DNA of 64,000 nucleotides from Aestuariimicrobium ganziense (GCF_015352975.1 NZ_JACYIZ010000005.1:186001-250000), one strand, 5' to 3'. Shown: positions 19,122-28,577, counted from the stretch's first letter. The notes: generated by a model not told the origin, from the letters alone. A program made the numbers and translations.

Positions 19122-20087
19122 TCACTGCGCCGCTGAGGCGTTGGCGGCCACCACGGCCCGGGTCAGGGCGACAGCGCGGGCGATGTTGTCGTCGGCGCGG
19201 GTGTCGCTGTGAATGTGATCGACCCACTGGGCATAGGCGTCCGGCCCCTCGGTGGGGATCTCGACCGGCTGCCATCCGTCGCCGGTGTTGACCTGCACAC
19301 CCTGGTCGAGCAGCCCATGGACGAGCACGCCCTTGTCACCCATGATCTCGATGCTGAACGGGCAGTGCGGGGTGACGAAACCGGCCTCGGCGACGCCGAT
19401 GGCGCCACCGGGGTAGCTGAAGGTGACCACGGCATGGTCCTCGACGGCCTTCCCGGTCACCGAGGCGTAGGTGGCGCGCACCGGCACCTCGTCGGTGCCG
19501 TGGATCAGCTGGGTGAGGTAGACCGGGTGGCAGCCCAGGTCGGTCAACGCGCCGCCGATCGCGGTGGCGGGGTCGTAGAAGCGCTCGGGCAGCCAGCCGC
19601 GGGTGGCGCCGTCGTGGGCGAGCCGCACCCGGGAGTAGTTGATTCGTCCCAGCACGCCTGACTCGAGCACCTGCTTCACCGCCTGGGTGTAGCCGTGGTA
19701 GAGCCGGGGTAGTGAGACCACCAGCTTCACACCGGCCTCGTCGCAGGCGGCGATGATCTCTTCGCACTCGGCGACGGTCGGGGCGAGCACCTTCTCGGTG
19801 AAGATGTGCTTGCCGGCCTTCGCCGCGGCGACCATCACGTCACGGTGCTGGTCGGTCGAGGTGGTCACCGTGATGCCGTCGACGTCGTCACGGGCCAGCA
19901 GGCCGGCCAGGTCGTCGGTCAGTTCGGTGCCGAACCGCTCCGCGAGTTCTGCGCCGCGCTCGGGGTCGTCGTCCCACAACGCGACGATCTCGGTGTCGGG
20001 GTGGTTGACGGTGTCGCGGGCGTAGTCACCGGCGTGGACGTGCCAGCCGCCGACGATGGCGATGCGCAGTGGAGTCTTGGTTCCCAT
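19122..20087 (-). CDS. Gfo/Idh/MocA family oxidoreductase
   Basis: A protein of 321 residues. The N-terminal Rossmann domain opens with RIAIVGGWHVHAGDY, then FTEKVLAPTVAECEEI carries the EK(P)-type motif; the C-terminal dehydrogenase domain includes GGALTDLGCHPVYL. Substrates of this family are mainly sugars and inositols; this one is unassigned. CAGAAT ends 7 bases upstream of the ATG on the minus strand, so it should be leaderless and not need the structured RNA region upstream (20127-20338). Confidence 0.88.
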   Translation of the reverse strand: MGTKTPLRIAIVGGWHVHAGDYARDTVNHPDTEIVALWDDDPERGAELAERFGTELTDDLAGLLARDDVDGITVTTSTDQHRDVMVAAAKAGKHIFTEKVLAPTVAECEEIIAACDEAGVKLVVSLPRLYHGYTQAVKQVLESGVLGRINYSRVRLAHDGATRGWLPERFYDPATAIGGALTDLGCHPVYLTQLIHGTDEVPVRATYASVTGKAVEDHAVVTFSYPGGAIGVAEAGFVTPHCPFSIEIMGDKGVLVHGLLDQGVQVNTGDGWQPVEIPTEGPDAYAQWVDHIHSDTRADDNIARAVALTRAVVAANASAAQ

Positions 20088-20126
20088 GCGTCCCATTCTG
20101 CCGTCTCGCACCGACGAGGGCATGAA

Positions 20127-20338
20127 GAGACCCGCAGGTTGCCGTGACGGCTGTCGGCTGGACGAGTGCCGACCCTGCGGGCTCCGGTGGTCTGGTGGGA
20201 TTCACCTCGACCAGTCCGATGTCATCGGCCTGCCTCAGTGGCAGACCACCTCACGAGTCCATTGGGAAAACATCAGTGGACCACCTCCTTCCTGTGTGCC
20301 CCCAAGGCTAACTGGGGCACACCGGGTCGGCCACTGAT
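20127..20338. ncRNA. Candidate structured RNA region (strand undecided)
   Basis: Three consecutive nested helices fill this gap. (1) CCCGCAGG 20131-20138 with CCTGCGGG 20174-20181, enclosing GTCGGC/GCCGAC. (2) GGTGGTCTG 20186-20194 with CAGACCACC 20242-20250, enclosing CCGAT/ATCGG. (3) ATCAGTGG 20272-20279 with CCACTGAT 20331-20338, enclosing GTGTGCCCC/GGGGCACAC (20294-20302/20314-20322). I could not match this to a known riboswitch, tmRNA, RNase P RNA, SRP RNA or 6C RNA. On the minus strand it would be the 3' region of the SRPBCC gene or a leader ahead of the Gfo/Idh/MocA gene. Confidence 0.5.
20235..20273 (-). CDS. Candidate 12-codon leader or small-protein ORF inside the structured region
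   Basis: The minus strand reads MFSQWTREVVCH then stop. It has a very strong Shine-Dalgarno stretch (AGGAAGGAGGTGG at 20281-20293) with the GGAGG core 10 bases before the ATG. The ribosome binding site lies inside helix 3 and the C-terminal codons inside helix 2, so translation and folding should influence each other. The Val-Val-Cys-His end is reminiscent of amino-acid-responsive leader peptides but has only one Cys. Low confidence without comparative data. Confidence 0.4.
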   Translation of the reverse strand: MFSQWTREVVCH

Positions 20339-20345
20339 TTCGCTC

Positions 20346-20762
20346 TCAGAGGCTGAGCGCGTCGATCCGGTCGAGCGCGGCCGACCAGTGGTCCTGCAGC
20401 GCATCGCGGTCGCTGTCGGCGGGCAGGTGGTCGTGGACGATCTCGAGTTGGGTGTTGCCCTCGTCGGCCTCGGCCAGGTGCAGGTCGACGATGGTGGCGG
20501 GCGCGTCGTCGTCGGCGTGCCAGCTGAATCGGATCTGCTCCTTGGGATGGAAGCTGCGGGTGACACCGTGGGTGCCGTCGGTGGCGCTCCATGAGTGACC
20601 CTTGTCACCCAGGCGACCTCCCTCACCGAGCAGGGCCTCTGCTCCTTCGGTGGTCATCAGCGCGCTCCACACGCTGGACAGGGGATGGGACACCGACCGA
20701 CTGACCTTGACGGCGGTGTCCTGCACCTCGCCGGGGGCCTCGCTGATGGTCGTCTCTGACAT
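20346..20762 (-). CDS. SRPBCC (AHSA1-like) domain protein
   Basis: A protein of 138 residues. It begins a START/SRPBCC fold after an N-terminal 18-residue stretch: VSRSVSHPLSSVWSALMTTEG, then HSWSATDGTHGVTRSF and RFSWHADD, with C-terminal helix ALQDHWSAALDRIDAL. These small cytoplasmic proteins bind hydrophobic ligands or act like AHSA1; the ligand is unknown. AGAAGG lies upstream of the ATG, so the mRNA has a leader. The gap 20763-20969 holds the divergent promoter area and a small GCCCC/GGGGC hairpin, but no gene. Confidence 0.8.
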   Translation of the reverse strand: MSETTISEAPGEVQDTAVKVSRSVSHPLSSVWSALMTTEGAEALLGEGGRLGDKGHSWSATDGTHGVTRSFHPKEQIRFSWHADDDAPATIVDLHLAEADEGNTQLEIVHDHLPADSDRDALQDHWSAALDRIDALSL

Positions 20763-20957
20763 GGCGGACCTTCTTTCCGTGACGTCGTGTACGAACTGTC
20801 ACACCGGTCCGGCTGGCGGGCCGGCGTACCGAAACACTAGTCCGCCCCGGTCAAGGCCGGGAAGGGGTCGCGCACCATTGTGAACAAACTCACTGGACCT
20901 TCGGCCAGAGTTGCGGGCGAGCCCCCAACTGGGGCGCTGCCCTGCCCCCGCGCTGGG

Positions 20958-20963
20958 TACCGT
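20958..20963 (+). promoter_or_regulatory. -10 box for leaderless lipoprotein gene
   Basis: TACCGT followed by TGAGCT and the GTG at 20970. Confidence 0.6.
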
Positions 20964-20969
20964 TGAGCT

Positions 20970-21941
20970 GTGGTCTGGACGCGTCGGAAGCTGCTCACCC
21001 TGGTCGGGATGAGCGCGATCGCTGCCTGCGCCGACGACCTCGACCCCGCCCCCACCGGCTCGGCCGTCCCCTCGTCCCCCCAGGGCTCGGGATCGGGCAG
21101 TGCAGTGCCGACCCCGGTGCCCAAGCTCACCGATGCCGGGGTGGCCAGGCGCGTGGTCAACGAGTTGCGGGCCAGGGCTGGCGACCATCCCGTGATCAAG
21201 GTCGGCCTGACCGCCGACGAGGCCGAGTTGTCGGTGCTGGTCGACGGCAAGGCCATCACCTACGCCTGGCGCGAGGGCACCATCACCGAGGTGGGCAGCG
21301 ACGTGGCCTACGTCGGGCAGACCAGCTTCGACCCCGACCTGTACGCCTTCGACGACCTGCAGCAGTTGTTCGGCATCGCCGGCGCCCTGTCGGGTTCGTT
21401 GTCGAACCAGCAGTTGCAAATCGTCGACCACGACCAGGGCGATGTGATGATGACCGTCACCACGCGTCCGGAGTCTCGTCCGGTGTTCTTCCGCCCCGAC
21501 GGCAGCCCGATCCACGAACTGGATTACGTCTCCGAGGAATCCATCCGCGAAGGGCTCGCCGATGCCGTCGGCGACCGGCTGCAGGTGGCCGCGATCGGGT
21601 TCAGCACCGGCCAGGGACTCTGGGTCGACTCACCGCACCCCACCGAGGCCGGCGTCATGGTGCGTCGCACGAGGCCGGCCAAGCTGCCCGCCTACACCTC
21701 GCAGCGCAAGGAGGACGCACCCGAGAAGCTGTTCTCACCGGTCGACATCGATCCGGCGGTGCTGTCGAAGTTGGTCACCCAGTTGCCGGCGCGACTCGGC
21801 AAACAGCCACCAGTCAAGGTCGACTGGACGATCGACTTCCGCCACGGCCGTCCCGAGCCGACGATCACCCTCGACGTCGGTGGCCAGACCGTGGTCACCG
21901 ACCTCGAAGGACTCGACATCACTGCCGAGGTCGGCGACTGA
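20970..21941 (+). CDS. Putative lipoprotein of unknown function
   Basis: A protein of 323 residues. A short signal peptide (RRKLLTLVGMSAIAAC) ends in a lipobox-like IAAC, predicting a lipid-modified Cys at about residue 20. A Ser/Pro/Gly linker follows, then a domain with repeated beta-type segments, including two related stretches (DHPVIKVGLTADEAELSVLVDGKAI and PPVKVDWTIDF...PTITLDVGG). No catalytic motif is recognised. The RR at residues 5-6 could also fit a Tat signal. A leaderless GTG start fits the -10 box. Confidence 0.7.
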   Translation: MVWTRRKLLTLVGMSAIAACADDLDPAPTGSAVPSSPQGSGSGSAVPTPVPKLTDAGVARRVVNELRARAGDHPVIKVGLTADEAELSVLVDGKAITYAWREGTITEVGSDVAYVGQTSFDPDLYAFDDLQQLFGIAGALSGSLSNQQLQIVDHDQGDVMMTVTTRPESRPVFFRPDGSPIHELDYVSEESIREGLADAVGDRLQVAAIGFSTGQGLWVDSPHPTEAGVMVRRTRPAKLPAYTSQRKEDAPEKLFSPVDIDPAVLSKLVTQLPARLGKQPPVKVDWTIDFRHGRPEPTITLDVGGQTVVTDLEGLDITAEVGD

Positions 21942-21965
21942 TCCCTGCAGGGGCCCGGGTCGAGC

Positions 21966-22856
21966 TCAGCTCTGCGGGCCGAGGTCGTTGGTGGCGAAGG
22001 TGTCGCACACGTTCGGGTCACCGCTGTTGAAACCCTTGGCCACCCAGTACTTGCGCTGGGCCGACGAGCCGTGGGTCCACTGCTCGGGGTTGACGTAGCC
22101 GCCCTGCTGCTCCTGGATGTGGTCGTCGCCGACCACCTTGGCGGCGTCGACGATGCGGTCGAGGTCGTCCTTGGTGATGTTCTCGATCACGTCGTTGGGG
22201 TTGTCGGACGCCCAACGGAACCAAGCGCCGGCGTAGCAGTCGGCCTGCAGTTCCACGCGCACACCGGGCGAGCCGGGGCCGGGGTTGCGGTCCTGCTGCG
22301 AACGCTGCAGCACACCGGTGAGGTTCTGGATGTGGTGGCCGTACTCGTGGGCCACGATGTAGGCCTCGGCGGCCGGGCCACCCTTGGCGCCGAGCTGCTT
22401 GAGCAGCTGGCCGGCGAAGGCCTTGTCGATGTAGATCGTGCTGTCACCGGGGCAGTAGAACGGGCCCACCTGCGAGCTGGCCTGGCCGCACGCGGTGTTG
22501 ACCGCACCACTGAAGGTGACCATCTTGGTGGGCTGGTAGCCCTGGCTGACCGTCGACTCCCAGTACTGGTTGAGCGAGGTCATGTAGGCCTGCCAGCGGC
22601 AGTCAGGGTTGCGGTCGACGTCCGCGCCGGTCTTGCACTCGCTGTTGGCCGGGGTCTGCTGAGAGGTGTCGGCAGGCTGTCCCGCTCCCCCACCACCCAT
22701 GATGTCGCCGGGGTTGATGCCCAGGAACACCGCGATCAGCATGAGGATCAGACCGCCGATGCCGCCGACCGCGATGCCACCACCTCGCCCGCCACCGCCG
22801 CCACCACTGCTGATGACCGAGCCGGTGTCGAGCCGTGCATCGTCCTTGAAATCCAT
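21966..22856 (-). CDS. Neutral zinc metallopeptidase (YpfJ family)
   Basis: A protein of 296 residues. A cytoplasmic N-terminus with a poly-Gly stretch is followed by one transmembrane helix (about 30-48) and an extracytoplasmic protease domain. The zinc motif is AHEYGHH, with a downstream ELQADCYAGAWF that supplies the third ligand. The FYCPGDSTIYID block is family-specific. AGGAGG lies 5 bases before the ATG at 22856. Its substrate is unknown. It converges with the lipoprotein gene. Confidence 0.9.
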   Translation of the reverse strand: MDFKDDARLDTGSVISSGGGGGGRGGGIAVGGIGGLILMLIAVFLGINPGDIMGGGGAGQPADTSQQTPANSECKTGADVDRNPDCRWQAYMTSLNQYWESTVSQGYQPTKMVTFSGAVNTACGQASSQVGPFYCPGDSTIYIDKAFAGQLLKQLGAKGGPAAEAYIVAHEYGHHIQNLTGVLQRSQQDRNPGPGSPGVRVELQADCYAGAWFRWASDNPNDVIENITKDDLDRIVDAAKVVGDDHIQEQQGGYVNPEQWTHGSSAQRKYWVAKGFNSGDPNVCDTFATNDLGPQS

Positions 22857-23013
22857 CACAACCTCCTGCTGCGGGGCGGGGGCGCCCTTCCTCCCCGATG
22901 GTAGGGGGTGGGCGCCCGCTTCGCAGGGTTGTGACGCTCGTCAGGCGTGGGTCTCTCTCAGGGTGAACGTGGCGAGCTGGGGGGCTGGTGGCCGGGGATG
23001 CCATGATGGGCGG

Positions 23014-23709
23014 ATGGTCATCATCGGTGTCGCCTCCCCGGGCTCTGCCGAGTTGACCCGTGTCGAGGTCGCCCACGGCGAGCACCCGCGGGTGCTGCTG
23101 TGGCGCCAGGGCTGGTTGATGAACGGACTGCTCAGTTGCCGTATGGACGACGGACAGGTCGTCCTCACCGCCCGGGTCACCCGACGCACGTCGCGGTCTC
23201 GTCCGCCCAAGGTCAAGCACCGCGCGGCTGATCCCGACCTGGTGGTCGCCCCCGGCGAGGAGCCGGTGGAGCACCAGCGAATCGCTGCCTACGCGGTGAT
23301 CCGCTCGCCGATGGGCGTGCTGGGCACCGAGTGCTCAGAGCGCACCGCGGGGCCGGGGTTGGGGCAGCTGCCCGGTGGCGGGCTGCAGCCCGGCGAGACC
23401 CCCTCGGAGGCCCTGCTGCGCGAGGTGATGGAGGAGTCTGGCCAGACCGTGCGGATCAACCACCTGCTCGACCTGCAGTCCGACCACTGGGTCGGACGAG
23501 CCCCCAACGGCCTGCTCGAGGACTTCCACGCCCTGCGGATCTTCTACTCCGCGACCTGCCTGGAGCCCAGTGACCCCGACGTCGTCGACATCGACGGGAC
23601 GACCGCCCAGGCCGCCTGGATCCCGATGTGGCGCTGGCGGATGCTGCCGTGGACCAGCGGTTCACGCTCGATTCTCGACAAGTACGCCTCGACGGTTCCC
23701 ACCCGCTGA
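23014..23709 (+). CDS. NUDIX hydrolase
   Basis: A protein of 231 residues. A unique N-terminal region of about 95 residues precedes a NUDIX domain with a complete box, GGGLQPGETPSEALLREV then MEESG, which binds the catalytic metal through the REVMEE glutamates. Members hydrolyse nucleoside diphosphates linked to another group; the substrate is unknown. CATGAT ends 6 bases before the ATG, so it is probably leaderless. The extra N-terminal region is unusual and I do not recognise it. Confidence 0.85.
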   Translation: MVIIGVASPGSAELTRVEVAHGEHPRVLLWRQGWLMNGLLSCRMDDGQVVLTARVTRRTSRSRPPKVKHRAADPDLVVAPGEEPVEHQRIAAYAVIRSPMGVLGTECSERTAGPGLGQLPGGGLQPGETPSEALLREVMEESGQTVRINHLLDLQSDHWVGRAPNGLLEDFHALRIFYSATCLEPSDPDVVDIDGTTAQAAWIPMWRWRMLPWTSGSRSILDKYASTVPTR

Positions 23710-23717
23710 GGCTCGTC

Positions 23718-23769
23718 CGGTTCGTGGCGGGAAAGCACCCGTCAGCCCGTCGTTTCACGCCACGAACCG
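23718..23769 (+). terminator. Long inverted repeat after the NUDIX gene
   Basis: A perfect 12-base stem (CGGTTCGTGGCG with CGCCACGAACCG), extended by GAAA/TTTC after one mismatch, starts 9 bases after the stop. It probably ends NUDIX transcription. Confidence 0.5.
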
Positions 23770-23819
23770 TCATCAGGCGATGCGGGCACCGCTCTCACGT
23801 CCACACGCCATGCAAATGG

Positions 23820-23851
23820 ACGATGGCCCCGCCCGTAGGCGAGGCCATCGT
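23820..23851 (-). terminator. Hairpin downstream of the Bax inhibitor-like gene
   Basis: ACGATGGCC pairs with GGCCATCGT, with an inner CCGCC/GGCG stem. It lies 18 bases past the minus-strand stop. Confidence 0.6.
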
Positions 23852-23868
23852 GTCAGGACTGGACGAGA

Positions 23869-24738
23869 TCAGTCGCGGAAGTACGACGCGATCCGCAGCA
23901 GCTCGACGTAGAGGAACACCATGGTCGCGGTGATGCCCAGCGCGGCACGCCACGACTCGGTCGCCGGCGCCCGGTTGGCCAGGCCGCGCTCGACCATGTC
24001 GAAGTCGCTGATCAGCGACATGATCGCCAGGCCCACGGCGATGATCGAGATGATGATCGAGATCATGCTGGCCCCGCCGCCGATGTCACGAATACCCAGG
24101 TCGATGCCCGCGAACGACAGTCCGAGGTTGACCAGGATGAGCACGACGAACGAGATCAGGCCGATGGTGGTGATCTTGCGGAACTTCGGGGTGACCCGAA
24201 TGTTGAAGAACTTGTAGGCAGCCAGCGTGGCGGCGGCTGCGGCGAAGGTGGCGATCACCGCGGTGGCGACGATGCCGGGGAACATGCCCTCGAGGAAGGC
24301 ACTGATGCCGCCGACGAAGACGCCCTCGACCGCCGCGAACGCGATCACACCGGCAGCCGGCACCGTGCGCTTGCGGGCGAGCACGAACGACATCGCCATC
24401 GCCGCGAAGGCGGCGACCAGCGAGCCGACGAGCAGCAGGTTGGTGGGCAGGAACGCGGCGCCGAGCACGGCGGTCAGAGCCACCACGCCCAGTGAGAGAC
24501 CGGTCTTGACCAGCACGTCGTCCATGGTCATGACGCCCTGCTGCGACTGCGGCATCTGCTGCTGCCACTGCGGGATCTGCTGGTCCTGCTGCCACTGCTG
24601 CTGGGGCTGGCCCCAACCCTGCGGTGCCTGCTGGTACTGAGCCTGCCGGTACTGGGCCTGACCGTAACCCTGGTAGGGGTTGGCCTGCGGCCGGGCGGAG
24701 TTGAAGGTCTCCGACTGCGAGAGAATGGGATTGGCCAT
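23869..24738 (-). CDS. Bax inhibitor-1/YccA family membrane protein
   Basis: A protein of 289 residues. The first 75 residues are a cytoplasmic Gln/Pro/Tyr-rich tail (many QQ and YQ repeats) and are likely disordered. Seven hydrophobic segments follow from about residue 80, ending with DFDMVERGLANRAPATESW and the C-terminal FLYVELLRIASYFRD signature. Actinobacterial members carry this long Gln-rich extension. The function is unknown. AGGAGGA lies upstream of the ATG and TAGAAT further up (24767-24772), so the transcript has a leader. Confidence 0.88.
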   Translation of the reverse strand: MANPILSQSETFNSARPQANPYQGYGQAQYRQAQYQQAPQGWGQPQQQWQQDQQIPQWQQQMPQSQQGVMTMDDVLVKTGLSLGVVALTAVLGAAFLPTNLLLVGSLVAAFAAMAMSFVLARKRTVPAAGVIAFAAVEGVFVGGISAFLEGMFPGIVATAVIATFAAAAATLAAYKFFNIRVTPKFRKITTIGLISFVVLILVNLGLSFAGIDLGIRDIGGGASMISIIISIIAVGLAIMSLISDFDMVERGLANRAPATESWRAALGITATMVFLYVELLRIASYFRD

Positions 24739-24836
24739 GTGGCGGGGTCCTCCTGTTGGTGGTTCAACCATTCTATCCAACGTGCGAACAGGGCCACATG
24801 TTCCGCATCAGCGCCCCTGAACCAACCCTGATCGTC

Positions 24837-24914
24837 TGGTGCCCCCGACGGGAGTCGAACCCGTACCTGTGGCGGGTTTAAGCCGCCTGCCTCTGCCAGT
24901 TGGGCCACGGGGGC
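24837..24914 (-). tRNA. tRNA-Leu (anticodon TAA), with encoded CCA
   Basis: The acceptor stem GCCCCCG pairs with CGGGGGC, followed by A and CCA. The anticodon arm is GGCGG-CTTAAAC-CCGCC, giving anticodon TAA, and the T arm is ACGGG-TTCGACT-CCCGT. The variable loop is only about 6 bases (ACAGGT), so this lacks the long variable arm expected of leucine tRNAs; the total is 78 bases. It reads UUA, a codon that should be rare in this GC-rich genome. It sits 7 bases upstream-side of ppx in the block shared with mycobacteria. Confidence 0.85.
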
Positions 24915-24921
24915 TGTGGCA

Positions 24922-25869
24922 TCACGCCTCGGTGACCGCGCTTGGGGTGGTCCCTGACGCGAGCAGGTCCATGGCGATGCCGTCGAGGATGTCCGACTCA
25001 CTGACCACCATCGCGCGCCCGACCCGTTGTGCGACCGCCTGCAGGATCAGCCCGCCAGCGCAGATGATCTCGGCGCGCTGCGGGTGCATGGCCGGTTCGG
25101 TGCGCACCTGCTCGACGGTGCTGGCCAACCAGCGCTCGGCGTTCTCGTCGATCAGGCCTTGGGCGATCACGTGCTGGTGGACGAGGCTGCGCTCGTAGGT
25201 GGGCAGTTTCAGGTCGACCGCGGCCATGGTGGTGGCGGTGCCGGCGACCCCGATGAAGGTGCCGATGCCGTCCAGTGGCACCTCGCACTGGTCGAGCAGG
25301 TCGTGGGCGTAGGCCCGGGCTGCCTCGATCTGCTCGGGCGTGGGCGGGTCGTCGGTCAGGAAGCGCTCCCGCAGTCGCACCGCACCCATGTCGAGGCTCT
25401 GCTCGGCCACGATCCGGCCCTGCTCGCCCCGGATCAGTTCGGTGGAACCCCCGCCGATGTCCATCACCAGCACCGGGTCGAGGGCGGTCGGCACCCCGGT
25501 CACCGCGCCGGTGAAGGACAGGTGCGCCTCCTCCTCACCATCGACCACCACCGGGTCGACGCCGAGTCGCTCCCGCACCCCGGCAGCGAACTCGTCCCGG
25601 TTGCGGGCGTCGCGGGCCGCCGAGGTCGCGACGAAGCGCACCGCGTCGACGCCACCGTGCTCGCGGATGGCCTCGGCATAGGCGTCGCAGGCGGCGAAGG
25701 TGCGCTGCAGCGCGTCCGGGTGGAACTCGCCGGTGGCATCGACCCCCTGCCCGAGGCGAACCATCGTGGTGATCCGGGTGTGCTCGACCAGCTCTCCGGC
25801 CGGCCCCTGCGAGGCGATCAGCAGGCGGATCGAGTTGGTGCCGCAGTCGATGGCGGCGACGGTGGTCAT
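24922..25869 (-). CDS. Ppx/GppA phosphatase family protein
   Basis: A protein of 315 residues. The actin-like ATPase fold opens with AAIDCGTNSIRLLI and includes VMDIGGGSTELI, the ATP or polyphosphate-binding phosphate loops. VATSAARDARNRDEF and GVAGTATTMAA are family blocks. It hydrolyses exopolyphosphate or pppGpp; the short length fits the mycobacterial Rv1026-type Ppx. The ATG overlaps the upstream stop codon by one base, so it is in an operon with the DUF501 and FtsB-like genes. Confidence 0.9.
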   Translation of the reverse strand: MTTVAAIDCGTNSIRLLIASQGPAGELVEHTRITTMVRLGQGVDATGEFHPDALQRTFAACDAYAEAIREHGGVDAVRFVATSAARDARNRDEFAAGVRERLGVDPVVVDGEEEAHLSFTGAVTGVPTALDPVLVMDIGGGSTELIRGEQGRIVAEQSLDMGAVRLRERFLTDDPPTPEQIEAARAYAHDLLDQCEVPLDGIGTFIGVAGTATTMAAVDLKLPTYERSLVHQHVIAQGLIDENAERWLASTVEQVRTEPAMHPQRAEIICAGGLILQAVAQRVGRAMVVSESDILDGIAMDLLASGTTPSAVTEA

Positions 25870-26399
25870 CAGCTCTGTCCTTCGGGGGTGGGGGTGTCGT
25901 CCAGACAGGGTCGGCTCCAGAACTCGCCGAGCAGGTCGACGGCCTCGTCGCCCAACGGGTTGACCCCCCGACCCTTGGCCAGCGCATGCCCGACCAGCAC
26001 GTGCAGGCACTTCACCCGGGTCGGCATGCCACCGGCGCTGATGCCGTCGATCTCGGGCACCTCGCCCAGCGCTGCCCGATCTGCGAGGTAGGACTCGTGG
26101 GCTGCTGCGTACGAGGCGGCCAGGGCCTCGTCCTCGGTCAGCCGCTGCGACATCTCGGCCATCAGCCCGGACGCCTCCAGCGTCGAGGTGGCCGAGGTGG
26201 CCCGCGGGCAGGTCAGGTAGTAGGTGGTCGGAAACGGCGTGCCGTTGGGCAGCCTGGGTTCGGTGGCCACCACGCCGGGCTTGCCACACGGGCAGCGCCA
26301 GGCGATCCCGGCGACTCCGCGGGGCTCGCGTCCGAGTTGGCGGGCGATCACCGCCTCGTCCTCGGGCGTCATGGGTTCCAGGTCAGGCACGCCTGCCAT
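25869..26399 (-). CDS. DUF501 protein
   Basis: A protein of 176 residues. The family core RCPCGKPGVVATEPRLPNG-type region reads here as WRCPCGKPGVVATEPRLPNG, followed by PFPTTYYLTCPRA. The protein is encoded between ftsB-like and ppx genes as in mycobacteria (Rv1025). Function is unknown. The ATG at 26399 is used, but AACAAT lies 7 bases upstream of an in-frame GTG at 26390, so a leaderless start three codons later is equally likely. Confidence 0.85.
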   Translation of the reverse strand: MAGVPDLEPMTPEDEAVIARQLGREPRGVAGIAWRCPCGKPGVVATEPRLPNGTPFPTTYYLTCPRATSATSTLEASGLMAEMSQRLTEDEALAASYAAAHESYLADRAALGEVPEIDGISAGGMPTRVKCLHVLVGHALAKGRGVNPLGDEAVDLLGEFWSRPCLDDTPTPEGQS

Positions 26400-26424
26400 T
26401 GTTGCAGGCCCGGCCCTGCTGGGC

Positions 26425-27105
26425 TCAGCGTGAGGGGGTGGGCTTGGGCGACGGGGTCTGCTTGACCACCGGCGGTTCGGCCTGTTCCTTCTCGGGCACG
26501 GGGTTGTCGGCGGTATTGACCGAGCCGACCATCCGCTCCCACCACACGGTGGGGTGCTCGTCCGAGGGCAGGTCGGACTCGCTCTCGATCTGCACGCCGC
26601 CACCCAGCGGCTTGCCGTCAGGACCGATCACCCGGTAGCCGGTCTCACCGGGCATCACCCAGCCCAGCCGCGAGCGAGCCTGGGCCTTGACGAAGTTGGG
26701 GTCCTTCCAGCGCGTGATCTCGTCCTCGAGGGTCGTGATCTGCGACTCCCTGGCGGCGATCTCGGCCTTGGCCTGCCCGATTTGCTGCTGCTGGCGGAAG
26801 TAGACCGTCAGGCTCGACACGTACGACAGGGCCAGCATTCCGAGGACGACCAGCACGGCCACCATCCGGCGGGTGAACCCGAGCCCGCGGACCGCGGCGA
26901 CCGACCCCTTCACCCGGGCGGACGCCGCGGCGGTGGCCGCCTGGGCGGTCAGCCTCGAGGGCGGTGTGCTGGGCGCAGCGTCGTCACTGCGCGCACCGGA
27001 CGAGGTGCGACTGGCACGTTCGCCACGACGCACAGCGGCCCGGGATCGTGGAGTTCCACGTCCCGGGCCGCTGTGACCACGTGACTTGGGTGTCGAGGGA
27101 CTCAC
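26425..27105 (-). CDS. Septum formation initiator, FtsB/DivIC-like
   Basis: A protein of 226 residues. A long basic, Ser/Arg-rich cytoplasmic region (1-75) precedes one transmembrane helix (about 80-100), then a coiled coil (QQQQIGQAKAEIAARESQITTLEDEITRWKDP region) and a Pro-rich tail. This is the DivIC/FtsB layout, a divisome scaffold that works with FtsL and FtsQ. The family motif WKDPNFVKAQARSRLGWV is present. CAGACT lies 6 bases before the GTG. It is the first gene of the ftsB-DUF501-ppx unit. Confidence 0.88.
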   Translation of the reverse strand: MSPSTPKSRGHSGPGRGTPRSRAAVRRGERASRTSSGARSDDAAPSTPPSRLTAQAATAAASARVKGSVAAVRGLGFTRRMVAVLVVLGMLALSYVSSLTVYFRQQQQIGQAKAEIAARESQITTLEDEITRWKDPNFVKAQARSRLGWVMPGETGYRVIGPDGKPLGGGVQIESESDLPSDEHPTVWWERMVGSVNTADNPVPEKEQAEPPVVKQTPSPKPTPSR

Positions 27106-27135
27106 CGTTCCAGTCTGGACGATGAGCCGCCAGGA

Positions 27136-28569
<1,434 letters not shown>

Positions 28570-28577
<8 letters not shown>

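Noticed and set aside
20127-20338. Known riboswitch, tmRNA, RNase P RNA or SRP RNA in the gap before the Gfo/Idh/MocA gene
   Set aside because: Characteristic cores (for example tmRNA tag and CCA end, RNase P and SRP motifs, cobalamin or TPP boxes) are absent; treated instead as a new structured element.
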